From Selenobaculum gibii (GTDB taxonomy: Bacteria > Bacillota > Negativicutes > ICN-92133), in contig NZ_CP120678.1 in assembly GCF_030273445.1 (NCBI RefSeq), positions 1-64,000 on the forward strand: 64,000 nucleotides of DNA, written 5' to 3'. The notes under the pieces were generated by a model. That model saw only the letters and a list, made by a program, of their open reading frames with translations. It was not told the origin of the DNA and searched no databases. Positions 38,857-48,646 of the stretch are shown in pieces (position 1 is the stretch's first letter; every line of letters begins with the position of its first letter). Made by a program: the position numbers and the translations under genes.

Positions 38857-39234
38857 ATGAAAAAAATAAGTTTGTTAGTTACTCTGTTGATTTGTTTATG
38901 TGCTAGTACGGTATTTGCTTACTCATCTACATATTATCCAGAAGATGTAGCGACGGTAATGGAGAACAGTATGGATGGTGACAAAGTTATTTTTATTGGA
39001 AAATTAACCTGCGAAAATGAGAAGAATGAGACTGTAGAATTAAAAGATGCAGATGAAATTAGTCGGGCGAATTTGATGTTAAAAGATGAAACTGGTCAGA
39101 TACGTGCTGAAATTGATGCGGCAAAAGTTCGGCTATATAAGGTGGAATTAAATAAAACTATGCGCTTCTTTGGTCAATATGTAAATGTTGGCAATATTGA
39201 AAAGTTTGTAATTCAAAGAGTAGAAACTATATAA
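38857..39234 (+). CDS. Secreted BOF-like OB-fold protein, copy 3 (diverged)
   Basis: 125 residues with signal peptide MKKISLLVTLLICLCASTVFAYS. The mature start YYPEDVATVMENSMDGDKVIFIGKL matches the first BOF strand. It differs from the other copies by an insertion (CENEKNETVELKDADEISRAN) before LMLKDETGQIRAEID. ATG 38857 has AGAGAGGGTGATGG upstream. Three copies in 4.6 kb show local duplication and divergence. Confidence 0.75.
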   Translation: MKKISLLVTLLICLCASTVFAYSSTYYPEDVATVMENSMDGDKVIFIGKLTCENEKNETVELKDADEISRANLMLKDETGQIRAEIDAAKVRLYKVELNKTMRFFGQYVNVGNIEKFVIQRVETI

Positions 39235-39248
39235 AATGCACTTATTTA

Positions 39249-39292
39249 TACCCTAAGGAATAAAGACAAGGCTCTTTTCTTTAGGGTATTTT
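39249..39292 (+). terminator. Terminator after BOF copy 3
   Basis: TACCCTAAGGA / TTTAGGGTA hairpin with T-rich downstream sequence. The short stretch from here to 39444 has no supported gene. Confidence 0.7.
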
Positions 39293-39444
39293 GTTTACAA
39301 AAATAAAAAAATTGGATGAAACTAAGATTTATAGTAATAAATTTGTAATTTCCCCAAAGGATTTTTATCCAATAAAGTTGAATTTTAAATTATTCATAGT
39401 GCTTAATTTTCAGCAAAATATTTTACAGCCAGAAGGATGGGTGC

Positions 39445-41127
39445 ATGGTGAAAACAATGGATTGGGAGCTGCCATTGATTAATAGTTTGAAGAATATCAG
39501 TATGTATATTATTAATAAAGGCACGTATGAAATTTTATATGTTAGTGATAATTTAAAACAATTTTTTTATGATCGTGGAAATGGGTGTACCTGTTATTCA
39601 TTTGCAGGTTATGAAAAAATATGTAAAAATTGTCCGGTATTAAAGGAAACTGATGAGCCAATTATAGATTCAGTGATACATAGTGAAATCCTTCATACGG
39701 ATTTAAACATGACAGTTGTTTCAATTTTGTGGAGAGGCGTGACTCCCGCCTATGCGCTTATATTTAGTAAAATTACTCCATTTGGAGCTGAGAACGGACA
39801 GATAAAGTTTTTTGATACATATGACCGCCTGACGGGAATATATAATAAAGAAGCATTTTATAAAGCGACACGGAAACTTTTATTTAACAATTTAACGGGA
39901 GATTATTTTATTATTTTACTTAATATCAATAATTTTAAAGTGATCAATGATTTATATGGAATTGAAGCGGGAGATGAATTATTGCGTTTTATTGCAAATA
40001 AGTTTGCGGAAATCGTGAAGAAAACATCGGACTTGCCCTTTAGTGGAACGTACGGGCGGATAGGATCGGATGTTTTTGCAATGTGTTTAATAGATGAAGA
40101 AAATAAAATAGATAAAGTTGCACATCTAATTAAAGAAAGTCTGGATAGTTACCCGCTAGCGATAAAAATATCGCCTTCTTGCGGGGTGTTTAAGATTGAG
40201 GATAAAGATTTACCGATAGAAATTATGTGTGATCGGGCGGATTTAGCGCTACAGAGTGTTAAAAATAAATTTATTCAGCTTTATGCAGTGTATAACGATA
40301 ATATGCGAAATATTATTTTAGAAGAACAAGAAATTTTAAATGATATGCATACGGCGATAGAAGAAAATCAGTTTACAATTTTTTTGCAGCCTAAATATAA
40401 TATGCTTTTAGACTCCATTGTTGGAGCAGAAGCTTTAGTTCGTTGGAATCATCCGACGAAGGGGATGATTCCTCCCTATAAATTTATTCCTTTGTTTGAG
40501 CGGAATGGATTTATTTTAAAGATGGATGAGTATGTATGGGAATTGGCTTGCAAAACACTTAGGAGATGGATCGATGAAGGAAAAACCCCTCTCCCTATAT
40601 CTGTAAATATTTCGCGTATGCATTTTTATAACCCTAACCTTTGCAATATTTTTATTAATTTAGCAGAGAAGTATCAAATTCCGCCGAAACTGTTAGAGCT
40701 CGAATTAACAGAAAGTGCATATACGGAAAATCCTCAACAGCTTTATGCCGTTATGGAACATCTACGCTCCTATGGATTTGTATTTTCAATGGATGATTTT
40801 GGAAGTGGGTATTCATCTTTAAATATGCTAAAAGATGTTGCGATTGATGTGTTAAAGATTGATTTGAATTTTTTAAGAAATTCAAATCAATCAGAGCGGG
40901 GGCAGAAGATTTTGCAAGCGACAATTCGCATGGCACAGAGCCTTGATTTACCGGTTATTGCTGAGGGGGTAGAAACTAGAGAACATGTTGATTTTTTATT
41001 GCGTTCTGGCTGTATGTTTGCGCAAGGATATTGCTTTTCAAAACCAGTCCCAATAGAAGAATATGAACAAAAAGTTTCTGAAAGTCAAATAAAATCAAGA
41101 AAGGCAAAAAAGCAGGAGCATCTTTAA
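39445..41127 (+). CDS. c-di-GMP phosphodiesterase (degenerate GGDEF + EAL)
   Basis: 560 residues. The N-terminal part (1-115) is a PAS-like sensor with a cysteine cluster (GCTCYSFAGYEKICKNCPVL). The GGDEF domain (about 130-280) is degenerate, with GRIGSDVFAM in place of GGDEF, so it is probably regulatory. The EAL domain (about 300-550) keeps every catalytic residue: EALVRW, SVNISRMHF, LELELTES, MDDFGSGYSSL, LKIDLNF and AEGVET. It should hydrolyse c-di-GMP. AGAAGGATGG precedes ATG 39445. The kinase gene follows 29 bases later. Confidence 0.9.
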   Translation: MVKTMDWELPLINSLKNISMYIINKGTYEILYVSDNLKQFFYDRGNGCTCYSFAGYEKICKNCPVLKETDEPIIDSVIHSEILHTDLNMTVVSILWRGVTPAYALIFSKITPFGAENGQIKFFDTYDRLTGIYNKEAFYKATRKLLFNNLTGDYFIILLNINNFKVINDLYGIEAGDELLRFIANKFAEIVKKTSDLPFSGTYGRIGSDVFAMCLIDEENKIDKVAHLIKESLDSYPLAIKISPSCGVFKIEDKDLPIEIMCDRADLALQSVKNKFIQLYAVYNDNMRNIILEEQEILNDMHTAIEENQFTIFLQPKYNMLLDSIVGAEALVRWNHPTKGMIPPYKFIPLFERNGFILKMDEYVWELACKTLRRWIDEGKTPLPISVNISRMHFYNPNLCNIFINLAEKYQIPPKLLELELTESAYTENPQQLYAVMEHLRSYGFVFSMDDFGSGYSSLNMLKDVAIDVLKIDLNFLRNSNQSERGQKILQATIRMAQSLDLPVIAEGVETREHVDFLLRSGCMFAQGYCFSKPVPIEEYEQKVSESQIKSRKAKKQEHL

Positions 41128-41156
41128 TTGTATGGCATTTAAAAGGTGGTGAATCT

Positions 41157-44100
41157 ATGGAACTATATAGAAAAGATACGATAACATCGAAAGATATTCA
41201 AGTGATTGAATCTAAGTTGCTGGGAAAAATTCGGCAGGCTATTGATGGAGGTGTCGTTGCTTTTTATACAAAACCTGGATTGCCGCTTTGCTATTTGGGC
41301 GGTAACATGTTAGCGCTGCTTGGATACAGAAGTTATGAAGAGTTTGTAGAACGGACTCAAAAGCAGATAGCAGATATATTTTTGCCTAGTGACTATCGCT
41401 TATTCAAAGCGACATTAAGAAATCATAGTGAAGAAAAGGATGCCTTTTCTTTGGAGCATCGCTTAGTAAAACAAGATGGAAATATTATATGGGTGAAAAG
41501 CTATATTGAAAGTTTTTTTGATAAAGACGGACAAATTGTCGTCGTTCTTGTATGTATGTTGATTCAAGATAAAAAAGTATATGAAGAGCAAAGTGTTGAA
41601 TTGTCTTTATATAAAGAGGGGTCTAAAGGAGGAACTTTTCGCGCTTTACTAGATCAGGATTTTACAATTTTATCGGCAAATGATTTATTTTATAAGATTT
41701 GCGGGTATACGAGGCAAGAATTTGATATAGAATTAGAAAATAAAGCAAAAAAAATTATTTGCTCAGAGGATTTTGCTACTATTATGCGTAAAATTGATAA
41801 AGCAATTTTACGCAATAAAGCAGAGCTTACTTGGGAGATGCGGATTATAAAACGCTCAGGTGAGATTTGCTGGATTTTTATCAGTGGCCGCTTACTGGAG
41901 GAAAAAGGATATTTCCTTTTGGAAGGTTTTGCGATGGATTGTACTGAACGCAAACAGGCGGAAATTGCAATCCGGTTAAGTGAAGAACGCTATAGAATTG
42001 CTTTAGATCGAACGAATACTTATGTTTGGGATTATGATTTCATTCAAAGATGCATTATTCAAACAAAACGATCAATGGAGATTAATGGGCTTCCAGAAGT
42101 GATTGAAAATGTGCCGCAGAGTTTAATTGAAATTGATCACGTGCATCCTGATAGCGTTAAAGCTTTTTTAGATTTATACAAAAGGCTTCATGAAGGGGAA
42201 AGTTATGTAAATGCTATCTATAGAACAAAAGATTCTAATGGCGAATACTGGTGGGAAAAGGTAAGTTATACGGTTATTTTTGATGAAGAGGGAAATCCAT
42301 TACGTGCAATTGGCGTATCAGAAGATGTATCCATTCGTGAAGAGTCAGAAAATAGATATCGACGTGAATTGGCTTATCGAGATGTGATAACGCCGAATTT
42401 ATATGTGTCCTATAGGGTAAATTTATCAAAGGGGTCTGTTAAGCCTTATAAAATAAACATAAAGAAAAATAATGAGATTGTATTTGTACATACCTATGAA
42501 CAGTTGATAGGGGCAGAAATAAGAAGAATCCCTGATCGGGTGGAGCAAGAAAAATGTTATGCAATTTTGAGCCATCACGAGTTAATAAGAGCCTTTAAAG
42601 AAGGTAAAGAGGCAGTTTTTGCAGAATATCATCGCAAAGATTCTCAAAATTATGTGGTTTGGGTGAGAGTAAGTGCTAAGCTTACTACGGAACCCAATAC
42701 GGGTGATTGTATTGCTTTTATTTATATTCATAATATTGATGAATATAAGCGGGCCGAACTTGAGCAGAAAAATTTGATTCAGCGGTATGAAAATGAAATT
42801 CGAATGTCTTATGATGCTGTATTCGAAATTGATTATAAACGTGAAACTGTACATTCACTAGCATTTGAAAGTGGGAGTATAAAAAAAATTCAGATTGGTG
42901 ATGGATCATTTGCGGTAGCAAAGAAAACTTGGTTTGATCATTGTCGTCCGGGAGCGGCTCGTGATGAATGCGTCAGAATTTCAAATGAAGAAACATTGAC
43001 AGAAATTTTTAAGTCTGGTTGTCATGAAATTAGTTATACTCTAGAGCGATTGGATAATAAGACCAATGAATATTTATGGTATACGTATTGGCTTAGAAAA
43101 GTAGAGTGGGAAGAGCATGGCGAGAAAATTGCAATGCTGTACATGAAAAATGTGGATTTGGAAAGACGTCGCCAAGAAGAGCATAATAAAGTGCTGAATG
43201 TAGCATTAGACAGTGCAGAACGTGCAAATAAGGCAAAAAGTGAATTTTTATCGCGGATGTCACATGATATTCGAACGCCGATGAATGCGATTATGGGAAT
43301 GGCTACTATAGCGAAAGAATGTCTGCATTCACCAGAAAAAGTCGCAGAATGTTTAAACAAAATTGATTTATCTGCGAAATATTTGTTATCTTTGCTCAAT
43401 GATGTACTTGATGTAGCAAAGATTGAGAGTGGAAAAATGGTGATTCATAAAAAGGAATTTTCACTCAAAAAGTTTTTAGATGATTTGCATAACTTATGTA
43501 AGGATAAAGCCACTGAAAAAAATATTGATTTTAAAATTGATATAGCACCAGAAATTAATCATAAACTGGAAGGGGATGTACTGCATTTAAATCAAATTCT
43601 AATTAATTTGCTGAGTAATGCGTTTCAATATACGAATATTGGAGGAAAAGTGGAGTTAGAAATTAGGCAGTTAGAAAGAACTACGATTTCTACCATTTTG
43701 CAATTTACCGTTAGAGATGATGGGATTGGGATAAAGCCCGAGTTTATGGAGAAAATTTTCTTACCATTTGAGCAGGATACAGAACGTACTGACCCCAAAA
43801 GAATGGGAACTGGATTAGGTTTGTCCATTGTACATAGTCTAGTTAATTTAATGGATGGCGTTATCACTGTGGATAGCAAGGTTGGTTTAGGCAGTAATTT
43901 TACAGTGAAGATTCCGTTTGGATTAGCAAAACGAAGATATTTGATGTCCTTGGAAGAAGAGGATGATATGCTGCCAATAATAAAGCGGAAATATTTCTTT
44001 AATAATGAAAGAATTTTATTGGTGGAGGACAATGACATTAATCAAGAGATTATAGAAGTCTTTTTGGAAGAAGTAAATTTAAATACGGAAATCGCTGTAA

Positions 44101-44384
44101 ATGGGAAGGAAGCAGTAGATAAATTTGCTGGTTCCCCTATCGGTTATTATAGTTTAATTCTTATGGACATCAGAATGCCAATTATGGACGGGCGTGAGGC
44201 TACGAAATTTATTCGAAAAATGGATAGAGCGGATGCCTGCCGAATTCCAATCGTAGCGCTTTCGGCAGATGCTTTTTCAGAAGATGTTAGATATTCAGAG
44301 CGCATTGGAATGAATGATTATATTGTAAAACCAGTAAATAAAGATTTTTTATTTAGTGTATTGGATAAATATTTAGTTAAATGA
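41157..44384 (+). CDS. Multi-PAS hybrid sensor histidine kinase
   Basis: 1075 residues with no membrane segment, so it is a cytoplasmic sensor. At least four PAS-type modules fill residues 1-680 (clear examples at about 40-135, 160-275, 280-400 and 410-540). Then come HisKA with phospho-acceptor His at about residue 703 (SRMSHDIRTPMNAIMGM), the ATPase (NQILINLLSNAFQYT, DDGIGI, GTGLGLSIV) and a C-terminal receiver (LVEDNDINQEI, LMDIRMPIMDG). AAAGGTGG precedes ATG 41157. The gene lies just after the EAL gene and may control c-di-GMP output. Confidence 0.92.
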   Translation: MELYRKDTITSKDIQVIESKLLGKIRQAIDGGVVAFYTKPGLPLCYLGGNMLALLGYRSYEEFVERTQKQIADIFLPSDYRLFKATLRNHSEEKDAFSLEHRLVKQDGNIIWVKSYIESFFDKDGQIVVVLVCMLIQDKKVYEEQSVELSLYKEGSKGGTFRALLDQDFTILSANDLFYKICGYTRQEFDIELENKAKKIICSEDFATIMRKIDKAILRNKAELTWEMRIIKRSGEICWIFISGRLLEEKGYFLLEGFAMDCTERKQAEIAIRLSEERYRIALDRTNTYVWDYDFIQRCIIQTKRSMEINGLPEVIENVPQSLIEIDHVHPDSVKAFLDLYKRLHEGESYVNAIYRTKDSNGEYWWEKVSYTVIFDEEGNPLRAIGVSEDVSIREESENRYRRELAYRDVITPNLYVSYRVNLSKGSVKPYKINIKKNNEIVFVHTYEQLIGAEIRRIPDRVEQEKCYAILSHHELIRAFKEGKEAVFAEYHRKDSQNYVVWVRVSAKLTTEPNTGDCIAFIYIHNIDEYKRAELEQKNLIQRYENEIRMSYDAVFEIDYKRETVHSLAFESGSIKKIQIGDGSFAVAKKTWFDHCRPGAARDECVRISNEETLTEIFKSGCHEISYTLERLDNKTNEYLWYTYWLRKVEWEEHGEKIAMLYMKNVDLERRRQEEHNKVLNVALDSAERANKAKSEFLSRMSHDIRTPMNAIMGMATIAKECLHSPEKVAECLNKIDLSAKYLLSLLNDVLDVAKIESGKMVIHKKEFSLKKFLDDLHNLCKDKATEKNIDFKIDIAPEINHKLEGDVLHLNQILINLLSNAFQYTNIGGKVELEIRQLERTTISTILQFTVRDDGIGIKPEFMEKIFLPFEQDTERTDPKRMGTGLGLSIVHSLVNLMDGVITVDSKVGLGSNFTVKIPFGLAKRRYLMSLEEEDDMLPIIKRKYFFNNERILLVEDNDINQEIIEVFLEEVNLNTEIAVNGKEAVDKFAGSPIGYYSLILMDIRMPIMDGREATKFIRKMDRADACRIPIVALSADAFSEDVRYSERIGMNDYIVKPVNKDFLFSVLDKYLVK

Positions 44385-44391
44385 TGAAATG

Positions 44392-44424
44392 AAAAACTGG
44401 CTGAAAATCAGCCAGTTTTTTTAT
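44392..44424. terminator. Terminator between the kinase and fbp
   Basis: Stem AAAAACTGGCTGA (44392-44404) with TCAGCCAGTTTTT (44408-44420), a 3-base loop and a T-run. It lies between convergent genes. Confidence 0.9.
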
Positions 44425-44425
44425 T

Positions 44426-46321
44426 TTATTCTTGGGGCGTCAATACGCCGGTTTTATAAGCATTTAATAGCTCTTCTAAATCGCTAAGCTGTATTTTGAT
44501 TTCTTCGCCTAGATCTGTATCATTGACCATAATTCGCGTTTGCATTTGTTCAATAATTTTTGATTTTGATTCAATATCTTCATTTTTTTCTAAAGATTTT
44601 TGGCTATTGCTAAAAGGTTGATGGGACATCAGTCTAAGACCATAGGAATTGTAAATTAACGTGTAGCCGGCAATACCCGTTGTTTTTTGATAAGCACGGC
44701 AAAAACCACCATCGATTACGATTGCTTTGCCATTTCCTCTGACGGGATTTTCTCCATTGATAACTTTTACGGGTACATGTCCGTTGATAATATGCCCTCG
44801 CTTCGTTGATAAATTAAATTCTTTTAGAATCATGTCGCAGGTTTTTTCTGAATTTGAGTAGTGATAGTAAGGGTTTTTTGGTTCTGCCCATGAAAATGGG
44901 TCATCGACAATGTCGCGTTCAAAAGTTTTTATTTTTCTTCCTGATAAAGGCGATTTGCTTCCGCACCATAAATACCACATAAAGTCTAGATTTTTTTGTT
45001 GCTTTATGCCAAAATACGCTTCGCGAGCTTTTTTATCAGCATAATCCATATAGGATTTGCCGAAATAGGTTTTACCATCAAATGTAATATTGGCAAAATC
45101 ACCATTTTCGTCAAGGGGAATACAACCATGAAAAAGTAAGTTTTGATTATAACAGCGATACATACTACCTTTTTTGTAAAGAAATCTAATATGTTTATGG
45201 AGCTTCTCACTCTCTTGAAAAGTAATGCGCAAATCCCGCATAATTTGTGCTTCTTCCTCTGTTAAAATGTATGGTGATAACTGACTTAGTGTCGGAAAGT
45301 AGGCGCTTTTTAGCGGCAAAATTTTTCCGTCAATTGTGATAGAAGAGGTGTTGCGGTCAATTTTGTGAAGTAAAAGGCGGTCCTCCATCTTAAATTCGGG
45401 GTTGCGATAAATTAATTGCCCTTCTAGTTTAAATAAAATCATCGAAATCGCTTTTTTTGAAGCACTTATCGAATTTTCGTCAGGGTAAATTTTGGCTGCG
45501 AATAAGGATAATGGGCGAAGGCTAATTGCATAGCCTTTCTCCAATACATCCATATTGCGATAAGATAAGCTGTTGCGAATTACGGTGGCAATACAAGCTT
45601 CGCTGCCAGCTGCCGCACCCATCCAGAGAATATCATGGTTGCCCCATTCAATATCTAGGGAATGATGCTCAATGAGCATATCAATAATTGCATCTGGGCG
45701 CATTCCACGATCGAAAATATCACCAACAATATGCAAGTGATCCACCGCTAATCTTTTTATCATTTTAGAAAAAGCGATGATAAAGTCATTAGCACTCTTA
45801 ATCGAAATTAAAGTATCAACAATTTTTTTATGATAAGAAAGTTGGTTGACGTGCTCTTTTGGCTGCGCATGCAGCAATTCATCAAGAATATATCGATATA
45901 CTTTTGGCATTGCCTTGCGTACTTTAGATCGAGTGTATTTAGATGCTACAAATTTGGCTAATTTGATAAGGCGATAAATTGTTATTTCATACCATTCAGC
46001 GGTTAGAAATTCTTTTTCTTGTAGTGTTTCTAATTTTTCTTTTGGATAATAAATTAGTGTACAAAATTCGGCGCATTGCTCTGCGGTTAAAGTTCTTGCA
46101 AACAAAAAATCAACTTTTTCACGAATAACACCAGAGCAATTATTTAAAATATGATAAAAGGCTTCATATTCACCATGCAAATCACTCATAAAATGTTCAG
46201 TTCCTTTTGGAAGGTCTAAGATTGCTTGCAAATGAATGATCTCAGCATACACTTCTTGAATTGTAGGATATTTCTCAGATAGTAAGTAAAGATATTTATA
46301 TTTTTGCTGACTGTAATTCAT
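44426..46321 (-). CDS. fbp: Fructose-1,6-bisphosphatase class III
   Basis: This gluconeogenic enzyme is of the large Firmicute type (631 residues). It is a metallophosphoesterase-fold protein with FMSDLHGEYEAFYHILNN (about 42-60), HIVGDIFDRGMRPD (about 195-208), EWGNHDILWMGAA (about 225) and NGHVPVKVINGENPV near residue 520. ATG 46321 has GGGAGG 8 bases upstream; a TTG two codons earlier is unlikely. It is monocistronic. Confidence 0.96.
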   Translation of the reverse strand: MNYSQQKYKYLYLLSEKYPTIQEVYAEIIHLQAILDLPKGTEHFMSDLHGEYEAFYHILNNCSGVIREKVDFLFARTLTAEQCAEFCTLIYYPKEKLETLQEKEFLTAEWYEITIYRLIKLAKFVASKYTRSKVRKAMPKVYRYILDELLHAQPKEHVNQLSYHKKIVDTLISIKSANDFIIAFSKMIKRLAVDHLHIVGDIFDRGMRPDAIIDMLIEHHSLDIEWGNHDILWMGAAAGSEACIATVIRNSLSYRNMDVLEKGYAISLRPLSLFAAKIYPDENSISASKKAISMILFKLEGQLIYRNPEFKMEDRLLLHKIDRNTSSITIDGKILPLKSAYFPTLSQLSPYILTEEEAQIMRDLRITFQESEKLHKHIRFLYKKGSMYRCYNQNLLFHGCIPLDENGDFANITFDGKTYFGKSYMDYADKKAREAYFGIKQQKNLDFMWYLWCGSKSPLSGRKIKTFERDIVDDPFSWAEPKNPYYHYSNSEKTCDMILKEFNLSTKRGHIINGHVPVKVINGENPVRGNGKAIVIDGGFCRAYQKTTGIAGYTLIYNSYGLRLMSHQPFSNSQKSLEKNEDIESKSKIIEQMQTRIMVNDTDLGEEIKIQLSDLEELLNAYKTGVLTPQE

Positions 46322-46577
46322 AAGCAAATCCTCCCATAGGCATAGTATATAAAGTTTTCGTTTTGCATAAAGAAAAATCCTGTTCAGTAAGAAATAAATA
46401 TAAATTTCACCAATATTTTCTAGGAAAATTTAAATGGGAATTATATAGTTCAACAAAAAAACAAAAACTTTTACTTATTTATGTATAATTTTGGAGGTTA
46501 TTTCTGTTTTTTTGGCGAAATAGAATCATTTGGAATAAAGAAAGTCTTTTGGCAGAAAAAATGTTTGGGGTGGTACA

Positions 46578-48482
46578 ATGCCAGAAAAGCGGAAAATCAT
46601 GAAGGATTATATGCAGGGCAAGACACTAAATGAACTTTTCATTCAAAATGTGATTACAGAGCGTTATTATCAAAAAGAAGCAGTTTTTGCAGCTTGTGAT
46701 AATCTTAGGCGAGGACGCAGAAAAAGTCTCTTGGTCATGGCGTCCGGAACGGGAAAAACGAAAACCGCGATAAGCTTAAGTGATATATTTATGCGGAGCG
46801 GATTGGTGAAAAATATTTTATTTTTAACGGACAATACGGTTTTAGTTACGCAAGCAAAAGAGGAGTTTAAGCGGTATTTACCAGAAATATTATTGGGTGA
46901 ATCGATGAATGAAATGGAAACGGAGAAGTGTAATGTCATTTTTTCCAATTATTCTGATCTATTCAATATTACTTGTAAAGCGCAGATCGACTTAATTATT
47001 ATTGATGAAATTCATCGAAGTGTTTTAAAAAATTATCATGAATTTTTTGAGGAATTCTCTTCAATTATTGTTGGATTTACTTCAACACCAAGGCTATATA
47101 TTGATCAAAAGATATATGATTTCTTTGAAGTAGAATCAGGAATGCCAACCTATGCATATGAGTATGAAACAGCAGTTTATAAAGATGGTGTGTTAGTTCC
47201 GTATTACAATATAGAAACAATGACAAATTTTTCGGATGAAACTACTGTATATGATGATTTAAGTATAGAGGAGCAAGCAAAATATGAGGATGATTTTATA
47301 GGAATCACAGCAAAAATAGGACGGACTCTTTCGCCTTATTTAAAGCAATATCTTTTTAACCAACCTAAAGTTGATATGGTTTTAAAGGAATTAATGAAAA
47401 AGGGAATTAAATTTGCGACAAAGGATTGTTTAGGTAAAACAATTATCTTTGCACAAAATAAAGAACATGCGCAATACATAGTCGAGAGATTTAATGTCAT
47501 TTACCCAGAGTATAGAGGGGATTTTGCAAAATGTATTTCTTTTAATGATACAAATGCACAGGCAATCGTTAACGATTTTAAACAAGTCGCGAAAGAACCG
47601 CATATTATTGTATCGTCGGATATGATGGATACGGGAATTGATGTGTCCGAAGTGGTAAATCTAGTATTTTTTAAAAAAGTATACTCAAAAACTCGGTTTT
47701 GGCAGATGGTAGGGCGAGGTGCCCGGAACTGTAAAGGATTGGCTTGTCTGGATGACCAGTCAGGCGCATACGTGAATAAACGATATTTTTATATCTTTGA
47801 TTACTTACGAAACTTTGAATTTTTTCGTGCGCATAAGGAGCTTATCGAAAATGGAGAAATAGAATCTTTAGCGGAAACAATTTTTTGTAATCGTGTGCGT
47901 TTAATTCAAGCGTTACAGACAAAAAAATTTATTGGTACAGATTATCAGGCCTGGCGTAATACATTAATTGATGTTGTGTATCAACAGATACAAACTTTAA
48001 AGAAAGAATTATCAAAGGCTAAATTGCAGATGCGTCATGTTGAGCAATATAAAGACCGTGATGCATTTTCCCGTATATCTGAACAGGATAAATATTCGTT
48101 AATTCATTTAATTGCACCGCTTGTTTCTATGAATGATACGGATGAAGCGGCAAAAAGATTTGATTGTCTTATGTATAGTATGATGATTGCCCAATTGGAG
48201 AATGAAACGGATTTTGAGCAATATAAGAATAGATTGATACGGATATGTACACAGTTATTGGTTCATTGTAGTGAGAGTATGGCAGTAAGAAAAAAGATAC
48301 CTTTACTTAAAGATGTTGCTGCAGAAGAGTTTTGGGTCAAGGTTGATGTTTTAACAATGGAATGTATACGGGGGGATATACGGGATTTGGTCAATTACCT
48401 TGTAATCTATGATGAAGAGAAAGTAGCTTTTTTCAATCCGACGAAAAGAAAGAGTAAAAGTAAAAGCAAAGTATTTCTATAA
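46578..48482 (+). CDS. Orphan type I restriction HsdR-like SF2 helicase lacking the nuclease domain
   Basis: 634 residues. It begins almost at the helicase: RYYQKEAVFAACDNLRRGRRKSLLVMASGTGKTKTAISL (Q-like motif and Walker A, about 30-65), IIIDEIHRSV (DExH, about 140), GFTSTPR (motif III), and the second RecA domain with SSDMMDTGIDVSEVVNLVFF and RFWQMVGRGARNC (motif VI). The order matches EcoEI-type HsdR subunits, but the N-terminal nuclease domain is missing and there is no hsdM or hsdS nearby. The C-terminal third is helical and ends in a Lys/Ser tail. GGGGTGG precedes ATG 46578. Confidence 0.75.
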   Translation: MPEKRKIMKDYMQGKTLNELFIQNVITERYYQKEAVFAACDNLRRGRRKSLLVMASGTGKTKTAISLSDIFMRSGLVKNILFLTDNTVLVTQAKEEFKRYLPEILLGESMNEMETEKCNVIFSNYSDLFNITCKAQIDLIIIDEIHRSVLKNYHEFFEEFSSIIVGFTSTPRLYIDQKIYDFFEVESGMPTYAYEYETAVYKDGVLVPYYNIETMTNFSDETTVYDDLSIEEQAKYEDDFIGITAKIGRTLSPYLKQYLFNQPKVDMVLKELMKKGIKFATKDCLGKTIIFAQNKEHAQYIVERFNVIYPEYRGDFAKCISFNDTNAQAIVNDFKQVAKEPHIIVSSDMMDTGIDVSEVVNLVFFKKVYSKTRFWQMVGRGARNCKGLACLDDQSGAYVNKRYFYIFDYLRNFEFFRAHKELIENGEIESLAETIFCNRVRLIQALQTKKFIGTDYQAWRNTLIDVVYQQIQTLKKELSKAKLQMRHVEQYKDRDAFSRISEQDKYSLIHLIAPLVSMNDTDEAAKRFDCLMYSMMIAQLENETDFEQYKNRLIRICTQLLVHCSESMAVRKKIPLLKDVAAEEFWVKVDVLTMECIRGDIRDLVNYLVIYDEEKVAFFNPTKRKSKSKSKVFL

Positions 48483-48520
48483 CGTTTTATTTTCAAAAAA
48501 TAAAACTATAGTATAAAATA

Positions 48521-48583
48521 AAAATCATTTCATTAGCAATTTGATGGGTAAGCCATATCAATTGCAATGAAATGATTTTTTTA
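48521..48583. terminator. Long terminator hairpin after the helicase
   Basis: Stem of about 22 bp, AAATCATTTCATTAGCAATTTGAT with ATCAATTGCAATGAAATGATTT (one bulge), followed by a seven-T run. It sits 64 bases before the end of the feoB 3' part on the other strand. Confidence 0.88.
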
Positions 48584-48646
48584 TTAAACAAACAGGTATA
48601 AACATGACATTATCATATCTATACACGTTTGTTTCTTAATATTCAG

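Noticed and set aside
39291-39482. A 63-codon frame before the EAL gene
   Set aside because: It has no ribosome site, AT-rich random-looking composition, and overlaps the start of the real gene.
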